Source: Epilithonimonas caeni DSM 17710
Lineage (GTDB): Bacteria > Bacteroidota > Bacteroidia > Flavobacteriales > Weeksellaceae
Direction: 5' to 3'
DNA length: 64,000 nucleotides
NCBI RefSeq assembly: GCF_000426465.1
Contig: NZ_KE384527.1
Location: forward strand, 508,535-572,534
Positions within the stretch are counted from its first letter, which is position 1. Each line of letters opens with the position of its first letter. A program made the translations under genes and the position numbers. The notes beneath the pieces are model-generated. The model saw only the letters and a list, made by a program, of their open reading frames with translations. It did not search any database and was not told the DNA's origin. This document shows positions 42,681 through 51,335 of the stretch, one piece after another.

Positions 42681-44129
42681 ATGGATATTTACAGCCTTAT
42701 TCCAGTCAAAAAAATAATAGAGCGCTTGCGTTATGAAAACCCTTGGTGGATTAATAAACAAATACCCGAAACATATAGCTCAATGTCAAAACGTCTATAT
42801 TTTAAACTATTCTATCCTTTTGTGATAGAGAAAAATATAAAAAGAGCATTGGTACTAATGGGTCCACGACGGGTAGGTAAAACAGTAATGCTTTTCCACA
42901 GCATAGAACAGTTAATTAATGAAGATGTAAATCCGCAAAAAATTTTTTTTATAGGAATTGATAATCCTATTTATGTTCATCTAAGTTTAGAAGATATTTT
43001 AAACCTTTGCAAAGAATCCCTTAACTTAAAAAATTTGAATGGTTGTTTTGTTTTTTTTGATGAAATACAATACCTCAAAGACTGGGAAAGACATTTAAAA
43101 GTACTCGTAGATTCATTTCCTGAAACAAAATTCATTGTATCCGGGTCAGCAGCTGCCGCTCTGAAATGGCACAGTACAGAGAGTGGAGCAGGCAGATTTA
43201 CTGATTTTATGTTACCTCCTCTTACTTTTCAAGAATATATTCATCTTAAGGAGATGAATCATCTCATTTATGATGGAACAATAACATATGGAGAACAGCA
43301 AATCCCCTACTGTCTTACGCATGATATAAAAGTGCTCAATAAGGAATTTGTACACTACTTAAATTTTGGAGGTTATCCTGAGGTTGTATTATCTGAAAAG
43401 ATTCAAAGTGATATGGGTAGATATGTTAAAAACGATATTGTTGATAAAGTATTGTTGCGTGACCTGCCAAGTTTATATGGCATAAAGGATGTACAGGAAT
43501 TAAACAGATTTTTTACTTATATAGCTTACAATACAGGTAGTGAGTTTTCGTACGAAACAATGAGTAGGGAAAGTGGTATACAAAAAGACACACTCAAAAA
43601 ATATTTAGAATACTTAGAAGCAGCATTTCTAATAAAAGTACTAAATAGGGTTGATGTAAATGCCAAACGTCTAAAGAGAATTACAAGTTTCAAAGTATAT
43701 TTAACCAATCCATCGTTACGTACAGCTTTATTTTCTCCGATTTCCGAAACAGACAGTGAAATGGGTAATATGATAGAAACAGCCGTACTTTCACAATGGA
43801 TGCATCGCGAAAAATTAGATTTGACATATGCAAGATGGAAAGACGGTAAAAACGAAGGTGAGGTAGATTTAGTTTTAGTTGATGATAAAAAATACAAACC
43901 TGTCTGGGGTGTAGAAATAAAATGGAGTAATCGATACTTCGAAAAACCTAATGAATTGAAAAGTTTAATTAAATTCTGTAAAGCTAATTCATTCGAAAAA
44001 GCTTTGGTCACTTCTATTGACCAAATGGGAGTAAAAACAATAGATACCTTTTCTTTTTCATTCTTACCTGCTTCAATATACAGTTATAACATTGGTGATA
44101 TAACACTAAAAATGAAAAATAGTAACTAG
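42681..44129 (+). CDS. AAA family ATPase with DUF4143 domain
   Basis: 482 residues. AAA_14 domain with Walker A GPRRVGKT at 61-68 and Walker B VFFDEIQYL; C-terminal DUF4143 with the nuclease-like stretch GEVDLVLVDD ... GVEIKW (D and ExK spacing resembling PDDEXK). Such proteins are widespread, often in accessory regions, with no settled function; links to stress and to mobile DNA have been proposed. It has its own weak promoter and stands next to other nuclease-like genes. Codon use looks more AT-rich than its neighbours by eye. Confidence 0.9.
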   Translation: MDIYSLIPVKKIIERLRYENPWWINKQIPETYSSMSKRLYFKLFYPFVIEKNIKRALVLMGPRRVGKTVMLFHSIEQLINEDVNPQKIFFIGIDNPIYVHLSLEDILNLCKESLNLKNLNGCFVFFDEIQYLKDWERHLKVLVDSFPETKFIVSGSAAAALKWHSTESGAGRFTDFMLPPLTFQEYIHLKEMNHLIYDGTITYGEQQIPYCLTHDIKVLNKEFVHYLNFGGYPEVVLSEKIQSDMGRYVKNDIVDKVLLRDLPSLYGIKDVQELNRFFTYIAYNTGSEFSYETMSRESGIQKDTLKKYLEYLEAAFLIKVLNRVDVNAKRLKRITSFKVYLTNPSLRTALFSPISETDSEMGNMIETAVLSQWMHREKLDLTYARWKDGKNEGEVDLVLVDDKKYKPVWGVEIKWSNRYFEKPNELKSLIKFCKANSFEKALVTSIDQMGVKTIDTFSFSFLPASIYSYNIGDITLKMKNSN

Positions 44130-44161
44130 CCGGTTAAATTTAAAGCAAATAAAACGGAATT

Positions 44162-45001
44162 ATGAAAATAAAAAATAATGCTGGAGAAACGGTAGAATTT
44201 GAAATTTCAAAGCTAGAAAACTCACTTCGGAATTCGGGAGCGGGCGAACAATCTGTGAAAAGGGTTTTGGAAACGGTTTTACCAAAATGTTTCGAAGGCA
44301 TCACGACCGGCGAACTGTACAGAATGGCGTTTGAAGAATTAAAGAAAATCTCGAATTCTGTCGCAGCAAGATACAGTTTGAAAAAAGCCTTGTTGGAATT
44401 GGGCCCTGCTGGGTTTTATTTTGAGCAATGGATTTCTCGAGTATTTCAGAACATCGGTTACAAAACCGAAACCGGACAATTGATAAAAGGACATTCGGTG
44501 ACTCACGAAGCTGATGTTATTGCTAAAAAAGATTCGAAAACCTATTGGGTAGAATGCAAATTTCGCAATGCAGAAGACACAAAAATTTCTGTCACAACGC
44601 CGATGTACGTTTTGTCTAGAATCAAAGACATTTCTGATATTCAATATGATCTTTTTGGCACCAAAACCGAATTTACTGACGGCTGGTTGATTACCAATAC
44701 TTATTTCACGAAGGATTCTGTGGCTTTCTCAGAATATTATGGTTTGAGATTGCTATCCTGGGATTATCCTAAAGATAAGAACATCAAAAGTCTGGTGGAC
44801 CAAAATGCACTTTACCCAATCACTTGTCTCACGACTCTATATGGAAAACAAAAACAAAGATTGCTGGAGAAAAGATGTATTCTGACAAAAGAATTATTCA
44901 ATAATCAGAATTTACTGAATATTTTAGAACTTAGCCAAGAAAAAAAGTCCGAAGTCCTTAAAGAAGTAAAAGAACTAATGACTACAAAAATATCGGAATA
45001 A
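44162..45001 (+). CDS. ATP-cone domain fused to Mrr-type restriction endonuclease
   Basis: 279 residues. Residues 1-90 form an ATP-cone (IKNNAGETVEFEISKLENSL; GELYRMAFEEL), the nucleotide-sensing fold of ribonucleotide reductases and NrdR. Residues about 84-230 are a PDDEXK nuclease of Mrr type: Glu88, Asp118 (THEADVI) and Glu131-Cys-Lys133 (VECKF). A helical tail follows. No methyltransferase is nearby, so it would be a modification-dependent or nucleotide-controlled nuclease. DNA cleavage and its control by ATP/dATP are inference from the domains. Confidence 0.85.
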   Translation: MKIKNNAGETVEFEISKLENSLRNSGAGEQSVKRVLETVLPKCFEGITTGELYRMAFEELKKISNSVAARYSLKKALLELGPAGFYFEQWISRVFQNIGYKTETGQLIKGHSVTHEADVIAKKDSKTYWVECKFRNAEDTKISVTTPMYVLSRIKDISDIQYDLFGTKTEFTDGWLITNTYFTKDSVAFSEYYGLRLLSWDYPKDKNIKSLVDQNALYPITCLTTLYGKQKQRLLEKRCILTKELFNNQNLLNILELSQEKKSEVLKEVKELMTTKISE

Positions 45002-45002
45002 A

Positions 45003-45040
45003 AAAACCGTTTCGTTATTGGTAACGAGACGGTTTTTTTT
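45003..45040. terminator. Terminator after the ATP-cone/Mrr gene
   Basis: AACCGTTTCGTTA pairs with TAACGAGACGGTT (one G-U) followed by TTTTTT; also works on the minus strand for the DUF4136 gene. Confidence 0.85.
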
Positions 45041-45079
45041 ATTGTCTATAATCTATCGATCTTCTATCGTACAGAGAAA

Positions 45080-45613
45080 CTATTTCCCTTTTTGAGGCGG
45101 ATAATTGGCCATTATCTCTGCCACAACTTGTGGAATCTGTTTTTGTTTTGATCTTGGAGAATCTACAGAAATTCCGCTACCTGCGCCTTGCCAAACCAGT
45201 TTTTGAGTTTTCGCATCGATGATGTCAATCACAATCGTTCCACTATTATAGTTGTTGGTCCATGTATTTCCCATACCGAAACCGCCGCCCCAGCCCCAAG
45301 GTCTTCCCCAACCCCAGCCAACATTAGCACTGGTTGTGATATCCTGAATTTTTTTGTGAGACGCCTTTACATTGATGATCAAATCCGGATTCTGAGCAGA
45401 AGTCAATCCTTTTGCCTGAACTTGTTTTGACAGTTCGTTCAAAACTCTGTCTTTATCAAGGTCATTCAGTTTCAAATCGTCAGTTCTTAACAAATAAGTT
45501 TTGTAATTAGCAAAATTTGCTGTTGCAGAATAGTCAGATTTCACTTGAAAAGGGCTACAAGAAGCTATGCCCAAAGAAACCACTGCAAGAAGTATAAATA
45601 TATATTTTTTCAT
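45080..45613 (-). CDS. DUF4136 lipoprotein
   Basis: 177 residues from the start MKKYIFILLAVVSLGIASC, whose lipobox cysteine is residue 19; longer in-frame starts upstream overlap the DUF5522 gene and would bury the signal peptide. The mature part is typical DUF4136 (VKSDYSATANFANYKTY; LVWQGAGSGI), with a Gly/Trp-rich insert (WGWGRPWGWGGGFGMG). Function unknown; anchored to the envelope. It is 16 nt after the DUF5522 gene and probably co-transcribed with it. Confidence 0.9.
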   Translation of the reverse strand: MKKYIFILLAVVSLGIASCSPFQVKSDYSATANFANYKTYLLRTDDLKLNDLDKDRVLNELSKQVQAKGLTSAQNPDLIINVKASHKKIQDITTSANVGWGWGRPWGWGGGFGMGNTWTNNYNSGTIVIDIIDAKTQKLVWQGAGSGISVDSPRSKQKQIPQVVAEIMANYPPQKGK

Positions 45614-45629
45614 AATGTAGATTTTATTG

Positions 45630-45806
45630 TTAATTTTTAGGTTTTTTAATGAAAGTATCCGTCTTTTTATCATAACCGTAAGGGCAATGTCTGCATCCGC
45701 TTTTACAGCAATAGCCACGTTTCAGGTGGAATTTTTCCGTAAAAACCTTATAACCTTGTTCGTTATAATAAAAGTCTTCATTTTCTTTGATGTCATTTAG
45801 TTTCAT
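45630..45806 (-). CDS. Small cysteine-rich DUF5522 protein
   Basis: 58 residues. The core GYCCKSGCRHCPYGY, with a CC-x3-C-x2-C arrangement, matches DUF5522, a small Bacteroidota family that probably binds metal (Zn or Fe); function unknown. N-terminus MKLNDIKENEDFYYNE. It lies directly upstream of the DUF4136 gene and divergent from the HExxH protein gene. Confidence 0.9.
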   Translation of the reverse strand: MKLNDIKENEDFYYNEQGYKVFTEKFHLKRGYCCKSGCRHCPYGYDKKTDTFIKKPKN

Positions 45807-45832
45807 AAGTTAAAAAACTATACCAAAATTTT

Positions 45833-45840
45833 TACCTTTG
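45833..45840 (+). promoter_or_regulatory. -7 element placed for leaderless transcription of the 45845 gene
   Basis: TACCTTTG ends 4 nt before the ATG. No clear -33 element was found. Confidence 0.5.
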
Positions 45841-45844
45841 ATCT

Positions 45845-46174
45845 ATGATTATCATTGTCTGTCAAAGATTACTCAAAAATACTAAAATTTCGGGGATTAC
45901 ATTGTTCCCGTTCATATTGCTGAGAAAAAAAGAATACAGGCAAAACAAGATTCTCATTAATCATGAGAAGATTCATATCCGTCAGCAATTGGAATTGTTG
46001 GTCATCCCGTTTTACATTTGGTATCTCTCCGAATATTATCTCAAATATCTGAAATACAAAAATCCACACCTCGCTTACCAAAATATCAGCTTCGAAAGGG
46101 AAGCTTATGACAATGACCAAAACCTGGATTACCTCAGAAAAAGAAAACTCTGGAGTTTCTTAAAATATCTTTAA
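45845..46174 (+). CDS. Small HExxH protein, possible minimal zinc metalloprotease
   Basis: 109 residues. NHEKIHIRQQLELL holds HEKIH at 40-44, followed by a hydrophobic segment (VIPFYIWYLSEYYLKYL, about 53-70) and FEREAY at 83-88 with a Glu that could be the third zinc ligand. This resembles a very short gluzincin embedded in the membrane. Similar proteins are usually annotated as hypothetical in Chryseobacterium. The zincin call is inference; no propeptide or signal peptide beyond the N-terminal hydrophobic stretch is seen. Confidence 0.75.
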   Translation: MIIIVCQRLLKNTKISGITLFPFILLRKKEYRQNKILINHEKIHIRQQLELLVIPFYIWYLSEYYLKYLKYKNPHLAYQNISFEREAYDNDQNLDYLRKRKLWSFLKYL

Positions 46175-46311
46175 ATTCAATATCAGAAGCGATTGGTAAT
46201 AATAATTCCCGTACTCCTCTTTTCTTTAAGTATTACATTTTCGTAAAAAAAATTTCTCAGAATATAAAATAATCTAAATTTGCAGAATTATTTTTTCAAC
46301 ATATCGCAATT

Positions 46312-48291
46312 ATGTCGCAAGATAGCAGTGGTCATTTTGACCTCAAAAAACTTTCCTGGGTTGGCGTTCTGGTCTCTTTGGGAATCGTTTTCGGAGATAT
46401 CGGCACTTCTCCGCTTTACGTGATGAAAGCCATTATCAATGCAGGAAAGGCCGGCGGAATCATCTCCGAGGAATACATAGAAGGGGCACTATCGTGCATT
46501 ATTTGGACACTGACTTTACAAACGACTATCAAATACGTCATTATCGCTTTGAGGGCTGATAACAAAGGCGAAGGTGGCATTCTATCACTTTATTCACTCG
46601 TCAAAAGATTCAAGAAAAAGTGGCTTTACATCATTGCCATCATCGGAGCAGCCGCTTTGGTGGCGGACAGTATCATCACGCCGTCTCTTACAGTGATGTC
46701 CGCCATTGAAGGTCTGGAACTCGTCACGCACAAGCCGCCTGTTGTTCCTATTACATTGGCCATTTTGGTAATTATTTTTGTGGTTCAGCAATTTGGGACC
46801 AGCTTTATCGGAAAGTTTTTCGGACCGGTAATGGTACTCTGGTTTCTGGTTTTAGGAGGTTTTGGTCTTGTCCATTTAGTTGAACATCCAATGATCCTAA
46901 AAGCTTTTAATCCTTATTATGCCCTAAAATTGATCTATAACTCTCCTAGCGCCATTGTTATCCTTGGCGCGGTCTTTCTTTGTACAACAGGAGCAGAAGC
47001 ATTATATTCCGATCTTGGGCATTGTGGTATCAAGAATATCCGAGTGAGCTGGATTTTTGTGAAAGCCATGTTGATCCTCAATTATTTGGGACAAGGTGCC
47101 TGGCTGTTGAGCAACTATCACGAAGTATTCCGTGGTAAGAATCCATTTTTCGGAATTATGCCGGAATGGTTTATTATTCCGGGTGTTGTAATTGCGACAG
47201 CTGCAGCTATCATTGCAAGCCAGGCGGTAATCACAGGAGCGTTCACGATGTTTTCCGAAGCAATGGCCCTCAATTTCTGGCCTAATCAGGAAATCGAATA
47301 TCCTTCCGGGATAAAAGGTCAAATGTACATCCCGAAAATCAATTGGGGAATTCTGCTTTTGTGCTTTGTTGTTGTGATCTATTTCAAAGAATCCGGAAGA
47401 ATGGAAGCGGCCTATGGACTTTCCATTACCGTGACAATGCTGATGACGACCATTCTCCTGGTGTTCTGGTTTTTGAAAACGAGAACAAACAAACTCTGGA
47501 TCGCGCTTTTTGCATTGGTTTATATTGTGATAGAAGGCGGATTTTTCAGTGCCAATATTATTAAATTTTTCGAAGGTGGCTGGATGTCCGTTCTGTTGGC
47601 AGGATTTATCGGAATCTGTATGTACGCCTGGTATAACGGGCGACTTATCAAAACAACATTCATCAAATTTGTAAAGCTTCAAAAGTATGTTTCCACAATA
47701 AAAGATATGAAGCTGGATGAAACGATTCCTAAGTATGCGACCAATCTTGCGTTCATAAGTCGGGCAAAACGCGATGATGAAGTAGAATCGAAGATCATCT
47801 ACTCGATCATCCGTGCACAACCTAAAAGAGCAGACCATTATTTTATTTTAAATATTGTCAATCAGGAAGACCCATACAGTTTCAAATATCATGTAGAGGA
47901 GATTCTGCCGGGAACGATTTATAAGATCAGTTTCTTATTAGGATTCAAAAGAGACAGACGAATCAATGATTATTTCCAACAGATTCTGAACGAAATGATG
48001 GAAGAAGGAACAATCCCGTCAAGAAGTTCGCATCCGTCCTTGAGAGCACATAACATCCCGCCGGATCTTAAATTCGTGATCATTGATAATGTTTATATCA
48101 ACGATTTCTTATTGACAATCAGAGACAAGATCATTCTTAACATTTATAATTTTGTGAAAAAACTCGGAAGTAATGATTTCACGGCTTATGGTGTTGCAAG
48201 TCACAATGTTGTGGTAGAATCAGCACCGCTTCTCGACCAAAAAATCAAAATCGAGAGAATCGAAAAAGTCGAACATAAGCATTACGAGTAA
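46312..48291 (+). CDS. kup: Potassium uptake protein Kup
   Basis: 659 residues, about 12 TM helices in the first 450 residues and a cytosolic C-terminal domain. Signature region GIVFGDIGTSPLYV (about 24-37) is the Kup/HAK pore motif; EGGILSLYSLVKR follows. It imports K+ with protons across the inner membrane. A -7 element TAAATTTG is visible about 30 nt upstream of the ATG. The gene precedes a Fur-family regulator with an independent promoter, so the two need not be functionally linked. Confidence 0.96.
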   Translation: MSQDSSGHFDLKKLSWVGVLVSLGIVFGDIGTSPLYVMKAIINAGKAGGIISEEYIEGALSCIIWTLTLQTTIKYVIIALRADNKGEGGILSLYSLVKRFKKKWLYIIAIIGAAALVADSIITPSLTVMSAIEGLELVTHKPPVVPITLAILVIIFVVQQFGTSFIGKFFGPVMVLWFLVLGGFGLVHLVEHPMILKAFNPYYALKLIYNSPSAIVILGAVFLCTTGAEALYSDLGHCGIKNIRVSWIFVKAMLILNYLGQGAWLLSNYHEVFRGKNPFFGIMPEWFIIPGVVIATAAAIIASQAVITGAFTMFSEAMALNFWPNQEIEYPSGIKGQMYIPKINWGILLLCFVVVIYFKESGRMEAAYGLSITVTMLMTTILLVFWFLKTRTNKLWIALFALVYIVIEGGFFSANIIKFFEGGWMSVLLAGFIGICMYAWYNGRLIKTTFIKFVKLQKYVSTIKDMKLDETIPKYATNLAFISRAKRDDEVESKIIYSIIRAQPKRADHYFILNIVNQEDPYSFKYHVEEILPGTIYKISFLLGFKRDRRINDYFQQILNEMMEEGTIPSRSSHPSLRAHNIPPDLKFVIIDNVYINDFLLTIRDKIILNIYNFVKKLGSNDFTAYGVASHNVVVESAPLLDQKIKIERIEKVEHKHYE

Positions 48292-48306
48292 TCCCGAAAA
48301 AATCGC

Positions 48307-48314
48307 TATTTTTG
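48307..48314 (+). promoter_or_regulatory. -7 element placed for leaderless transcription of the fur-like gene
   Basis: TATTTTTG ends 4 nt before the ATG at 48319; the -33 region falls in the end of kup. Confidence 0.5.
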
Positions 48315-48318
48315 TATT

Positions 48319-48798
48319 ATGGATACGAAACAAAAAGAGTTGAATATCGCAACTATAAAAGACGTCCTTAGACAATATCTGATGGATAAAGGCTTCCGTA
48401 ATACGCCTGAGAGATACACTATTCTTGAAGAGATCTACAATATGGAGCACCACTTCAACGTGGACGACCTTTACCTGCTGATGATGCAGAAAAAATATCA
48501 CGTAAGCAAGGCGACGATTTATAATACCATTGAGATTTTCCTGGATGCAGGCCTAATCAGAAAGCACCAATTCGGAGAAAAAACTTTGAGTACATCTTCT
48601 TATGAAAAGTCATATTTTGATAAGCAGCATGACCATTTGGTTATTTACAAAGCAGATTCTGACAAAGAAATCGAGGAAATTATTGAGTTTTGTGACCCAA
48701 GGATCCAGGGAATCAAAGACTCTATTGAAAAAGCATTTGGCGTAAGTATTGATACGCACTCTTTGTACTTTTACGGACACAAGAAGTCTGAAAATTAA
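48319..48798 (+). CDS. fur: Fur-family transcriptional regulator
   Basis: 159 residues. N-terminal winged helix (GFRNTPERYTILEEIYNMEHHFNVDDLYLL; SKATIYNTIEIFLDAGLI) and C-terminal dimerisation/metal region with HDHLVIYK. The metal-site CxxC pairs of classical Fur are absent (a single Cys in EFCDPRI), as in many Bacteroidota Fur proteins, so it could also be a PerR- or Zur-like member. Its stop overlaps the next ATG (TAATG), so it is translationally coupled to the OstA-like gene. Confidence 0.88.
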   Translation: MDTKQKELNIATIKDVLRQYLMDKGFRNTPERYTILEEIYNMEHHFNVDDLYLLMMQKKYHVSKATIYNTIEIFLDAGLIRKHQFGEKTLSTSSYEKSYFDKQHDHLVIYKADSDKEIEEIIEFCDPRIQGIKDSIEKAFGVSIDTHSLYFYGHKKSEN

Positions 48799-50546
48799 TG
48801 AAGAAATCTTTTTTTGTAGTTCTACTTCTAATTTTTGTTAGAATATTTTCGCAGGTCACACCACCAACCACAGATCAAGGGCTGGTAAAAGACCCTTTTT
48901 TCAAAAACTCAAATCCGCAATCTCAGCCTTCCAAAAAAGTCATCAACAAACATTCTGATACTTTTGGTATTAAAGAAGACAAATATGACGGAAATCCAGT
49001 TTTCTCCGGAAATGTTGTATTTGAACATCAAGGTTCTGTCCTTACAGCGGATGAGGTCGTTTTTTATCAGAAAGAAAATTTCCTGAAGGCCATAGGAAAT
49101 GTCGTCTTGACAACTCCTGACGGAAACCGGATCACTGCAGAAGAAATGGAATACGATGGTAATACGGAACGTGGAATTGCCCGTAAAAATGTAGTTCTTA
49201 CCGACCCGAAGCAGACCATCAAAACAGAAACACTCTATTACGATAAAATCCCAAATACCGCTTATTTCAATACAGGCGGAACTATTTACAGCAAAGACGG
49301 AAGTGTGATGTACACCAGATCGGCGACCTATTATCTCAATACAAAAATGATTGATTTCATTGGACGTTCCAACATCGAAACTGATAAATACACCATTGTC
49401 AGTGATAATATCAAACAAAATCAAAACACTGGCGTTTCCGATTTCACAGGTCCAACTACAATAAGAGACAAAAGAAATCCAATAAATTATGTCTACACAG
49501 AATTAGGAAGTTATAATTCCAAAACCGGAGAATCTTTCCTCAACAAAAATTCCAGAATCCATAATAATGGAAAGATTCTGACCGGAGACAAATTATACTT
49601 CAACAGAAATACGGGCTTTGGTAAAGGAACAGGAAATGTAATGCTGGACGACCCTCAACAAAAACGTTTCATAAAAGGCGGCTATGGAGAGATCTATGAG
49701 AAGAGAGATTCTGCGATGGTTACCGATAAACCCTATGCAGTAAAGATTCTCAGTAAGGATTCTGCCTATTTTTCCGCAGAGAAATTCATCACCTTTCAAA
49801 GGCCAGATTCCGCCAATTCTTTGAAGAAAAAAAGTTATTTGCGTGCATTCAGGAAAGTGAGGATTTTCAAGACCAATATGCAAGGACGAGCGGATTCTTT
49901 AAGTTTTAACGAGACTGATGGCGAAATGCATCTCATGAGAAAACCAATTCTTTGGATGGGAGCAAAACAGGTGACAGGAGACGAAATACGTGTTTACAGC
50001 GATCCAGAGAAAGAAATCACAGATTCCATCAGGGTTTTGGGCAATGCTTTTGCGATCAGCAAAGCAGACTCCTTGAATTTGAAAGATGAATTCAATCAGA
50101 TCAAAAGCAAGAACATGATCGTCTATCTGAACAACAATGCCATAGACAGTGCAAAAGCCGTTGGTAACGCTCAAGCAATCACTTACGCTGATGATGAGAA
50201 TAAAAAGACGCACCAAATCACAAGAATTGGAGTTGCTCTTTCCACCTGCGGCGAGATTGTGGCAGAGTTTTTAGAACGTCGCTTGGAAGTTGTTGACTGT
50301 AATATTGGTGCTAATACGGACACTTATCCGATGAGCAAGATTTCAAAAGCCGAACGTTTTTTCAAAGATTTTAACTGGAATACCAAAGACCGTCCACAGA
50401 AATGGAGCGACATTTTCCTAGACACACCTAATTATCCTGAAATCGTTTACGAATCAGATAATTCTCTCTTTGAACGAGCTGAAGCAGAACGTAAAAAGTT
50501 AGAGGAAAAGAACAAACCAAAAACGCCGGTCCGGGTCAAGAAGTAA
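48798..50546 (+). CDS. OstA/LptA-like LPS transport protein
   Basis: 582 residues. Signal peptide about 1-18 (ends IFSQV). The body is an OstA-type beta-jellyroll (FSGNVVFEHQGSVLTADEVVFYQKENFL; GNVVLTTPDGNRITAEEMEYDGNTERGIARKN), the fold of the periplasmic LPS bridge. It is longer than LptA (about 180) and shorter than LptD, with a charged Lys-rich end (EEKNKPKTPVRVKK); Bacteroidota have such long OstA-like proteins. It overlaps the Fur-family gene, so its expression may be linked to metal status (inference). Confidence 0.88.
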   Translation: MKKSFFVVLLLIFVRIFSQVTPPTTDQGLVKDPFFKNSNPQSQPSKKVINKHSDTFGIKEDKYDGNPVFSGNVVFEHQGSVLTADEVVFYQKENFLKAIGNVVLTTPDGNRITAEEMEYDGNTERGIARKNVVLTDPKQTIKTETLYYDKIPNTAYFNTGGTIYSKDGSVMYTRSATYYLNTKMIDFIGRSNIETDKYTIVSDNIKQNQNTGVSDFTGPTTIRDKRNPINYVYTELGSYNSKTGESFLNKNSRIHNNGKILTGDKLYFNRNTGFGKGTGNVMLDDPQQKRFIKGGYGEIYEKRDSAMVTDKPYAVKILSKDSAYFSAEKFITFQRPDSANSLKKKSYLRAFRKVRIFKTNMQGRADSLSFNETDGEMHLMRKPILWMGAKQVTGDEIRVYSDPEKEITDSIRVLGNAFAISKADSLNLKDEFNQIKSKNMIVYLNNNAIDSAKAVGNAQAITYADDENKKTHQITRIGVALSTCGEIVAEFLERRLEVVDCNIGANTDTYPMSKISKAERFFKDFNWNTKDRPQKWSDIFLDTPNYPEIVYESDNSLFERAEAERKKLEEKNKPKTPVRVKK

Positions 50547-50560
50547 TATTTAATTTGATA

Positions 50561-51274
50561 ATGAAAATATCAAACATATTTAAAATTACTATCTGTGGAT
50601 TTATTTTTTCACTTGTGTCGATTGGTTGTACAAAAAAATATTCCACACTAATTATTGAGATTAAGAATCAGAAAAAATCAAGTCGAAATTTCCCGGAACT
50701 TAATGAACTTGTTGTAAAAAAAGATAATAAAATACTCAAGACATTTTTACCGAAAGAACTTAGTCCATTTCTTGAAAATCCTCTAAAAATTGATAGCATA
50801 GAAAAAGGTACTTATCAGTTTGAATATTATGATTTATTTGGCATAAAGCAGATAAAAACTTACAAAGCCAATAACAGAAAAGATATAGACACTTTAATCA
50901 TCAATCCTGATTATATTGATATTTCCAAGCAAATAGAAAATTCGATTATCCGAAAATTAAAAGACACTCAGATAATTTTAAATTATGAATCAAAAGGTTG
51001 TTTCCATTCGATTTCTGATTCAATAATTGTTGTAAATAAAAACAATAAGTTCTTCTTTACAAATAATGGAAAGATTGGAGAACTTAATAAAAATGAATTG
51101 AACAAATTAATTCAATTCGAATCAGAATTATATTCAATTCCAAAAGAAAGACATTGTACAACAGTTGAAAATTATAAACTTACATTTAAAAAGAAAACAA
51201 AGGAGTTTATAAATGGAAATTGTAGTTGGAGCGGTTGGTATAATTTGAAAGATGATTTAAAAATAAAAGATTAA
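50561..51274 (+). CDS. Lipoprotein of unknown function
   Basis: 237 residues from ATG 50561 (a TTG two codons upstream is possible). Signal MKISNIFKITICGFIFSLVSIGC with the lipobox VSIGC. The mature part is rich in Lys, Asn and Ile and has two short domains of unknown family; a late block (KERHCTTVENYKLTF ... NGNCSWSGWYNLKD) holds two cysteines that could form a disulfide. It sits 14 nt after the OstA-like gene but is more AT-rich than it, which may mark a recent addition. Confidence 0.7.
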   Translation: MKISNIFKITICGFIFSLVSIGCTKKYSTLIIEIKNQKKSSRNFPELNELVVKKDNKILKTFLPKELSPFLENPLKIDSIEKGTYQFEYYDLFGIKQIKTYKANNRKDIDTLIINPDYIDISKQIENSIIRKLKDTQIILNYESKGCFHSISDSIIVVNKNNKFFFTNNGKIGELNKNELNKLIQFESELYSIPKERHCTTVENYKLTFKKKTKEFINGNCSWSGWYNLKDDLKIKD

Positions 51275-51335
51275 CAATATTGTAGATTACTTATTTTCTA
51301 GAAATTCCCGAACTTTGCCTAAGTTTTTATTTACA

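Noticed and set aside
45614-45718. Longer N-terminus for the DUF4136 lipoprotein
   Set aside because: It would overlap the DUF5522 gene and place 35 residues before the lipoprotein signal peptide; ATG 45613 is the sensible start.
47002-47838. 278-codon minus-strand frame inside kup
   Set aside because: Antisense shadow of the well-supported Kup coding sequence; no motifs.
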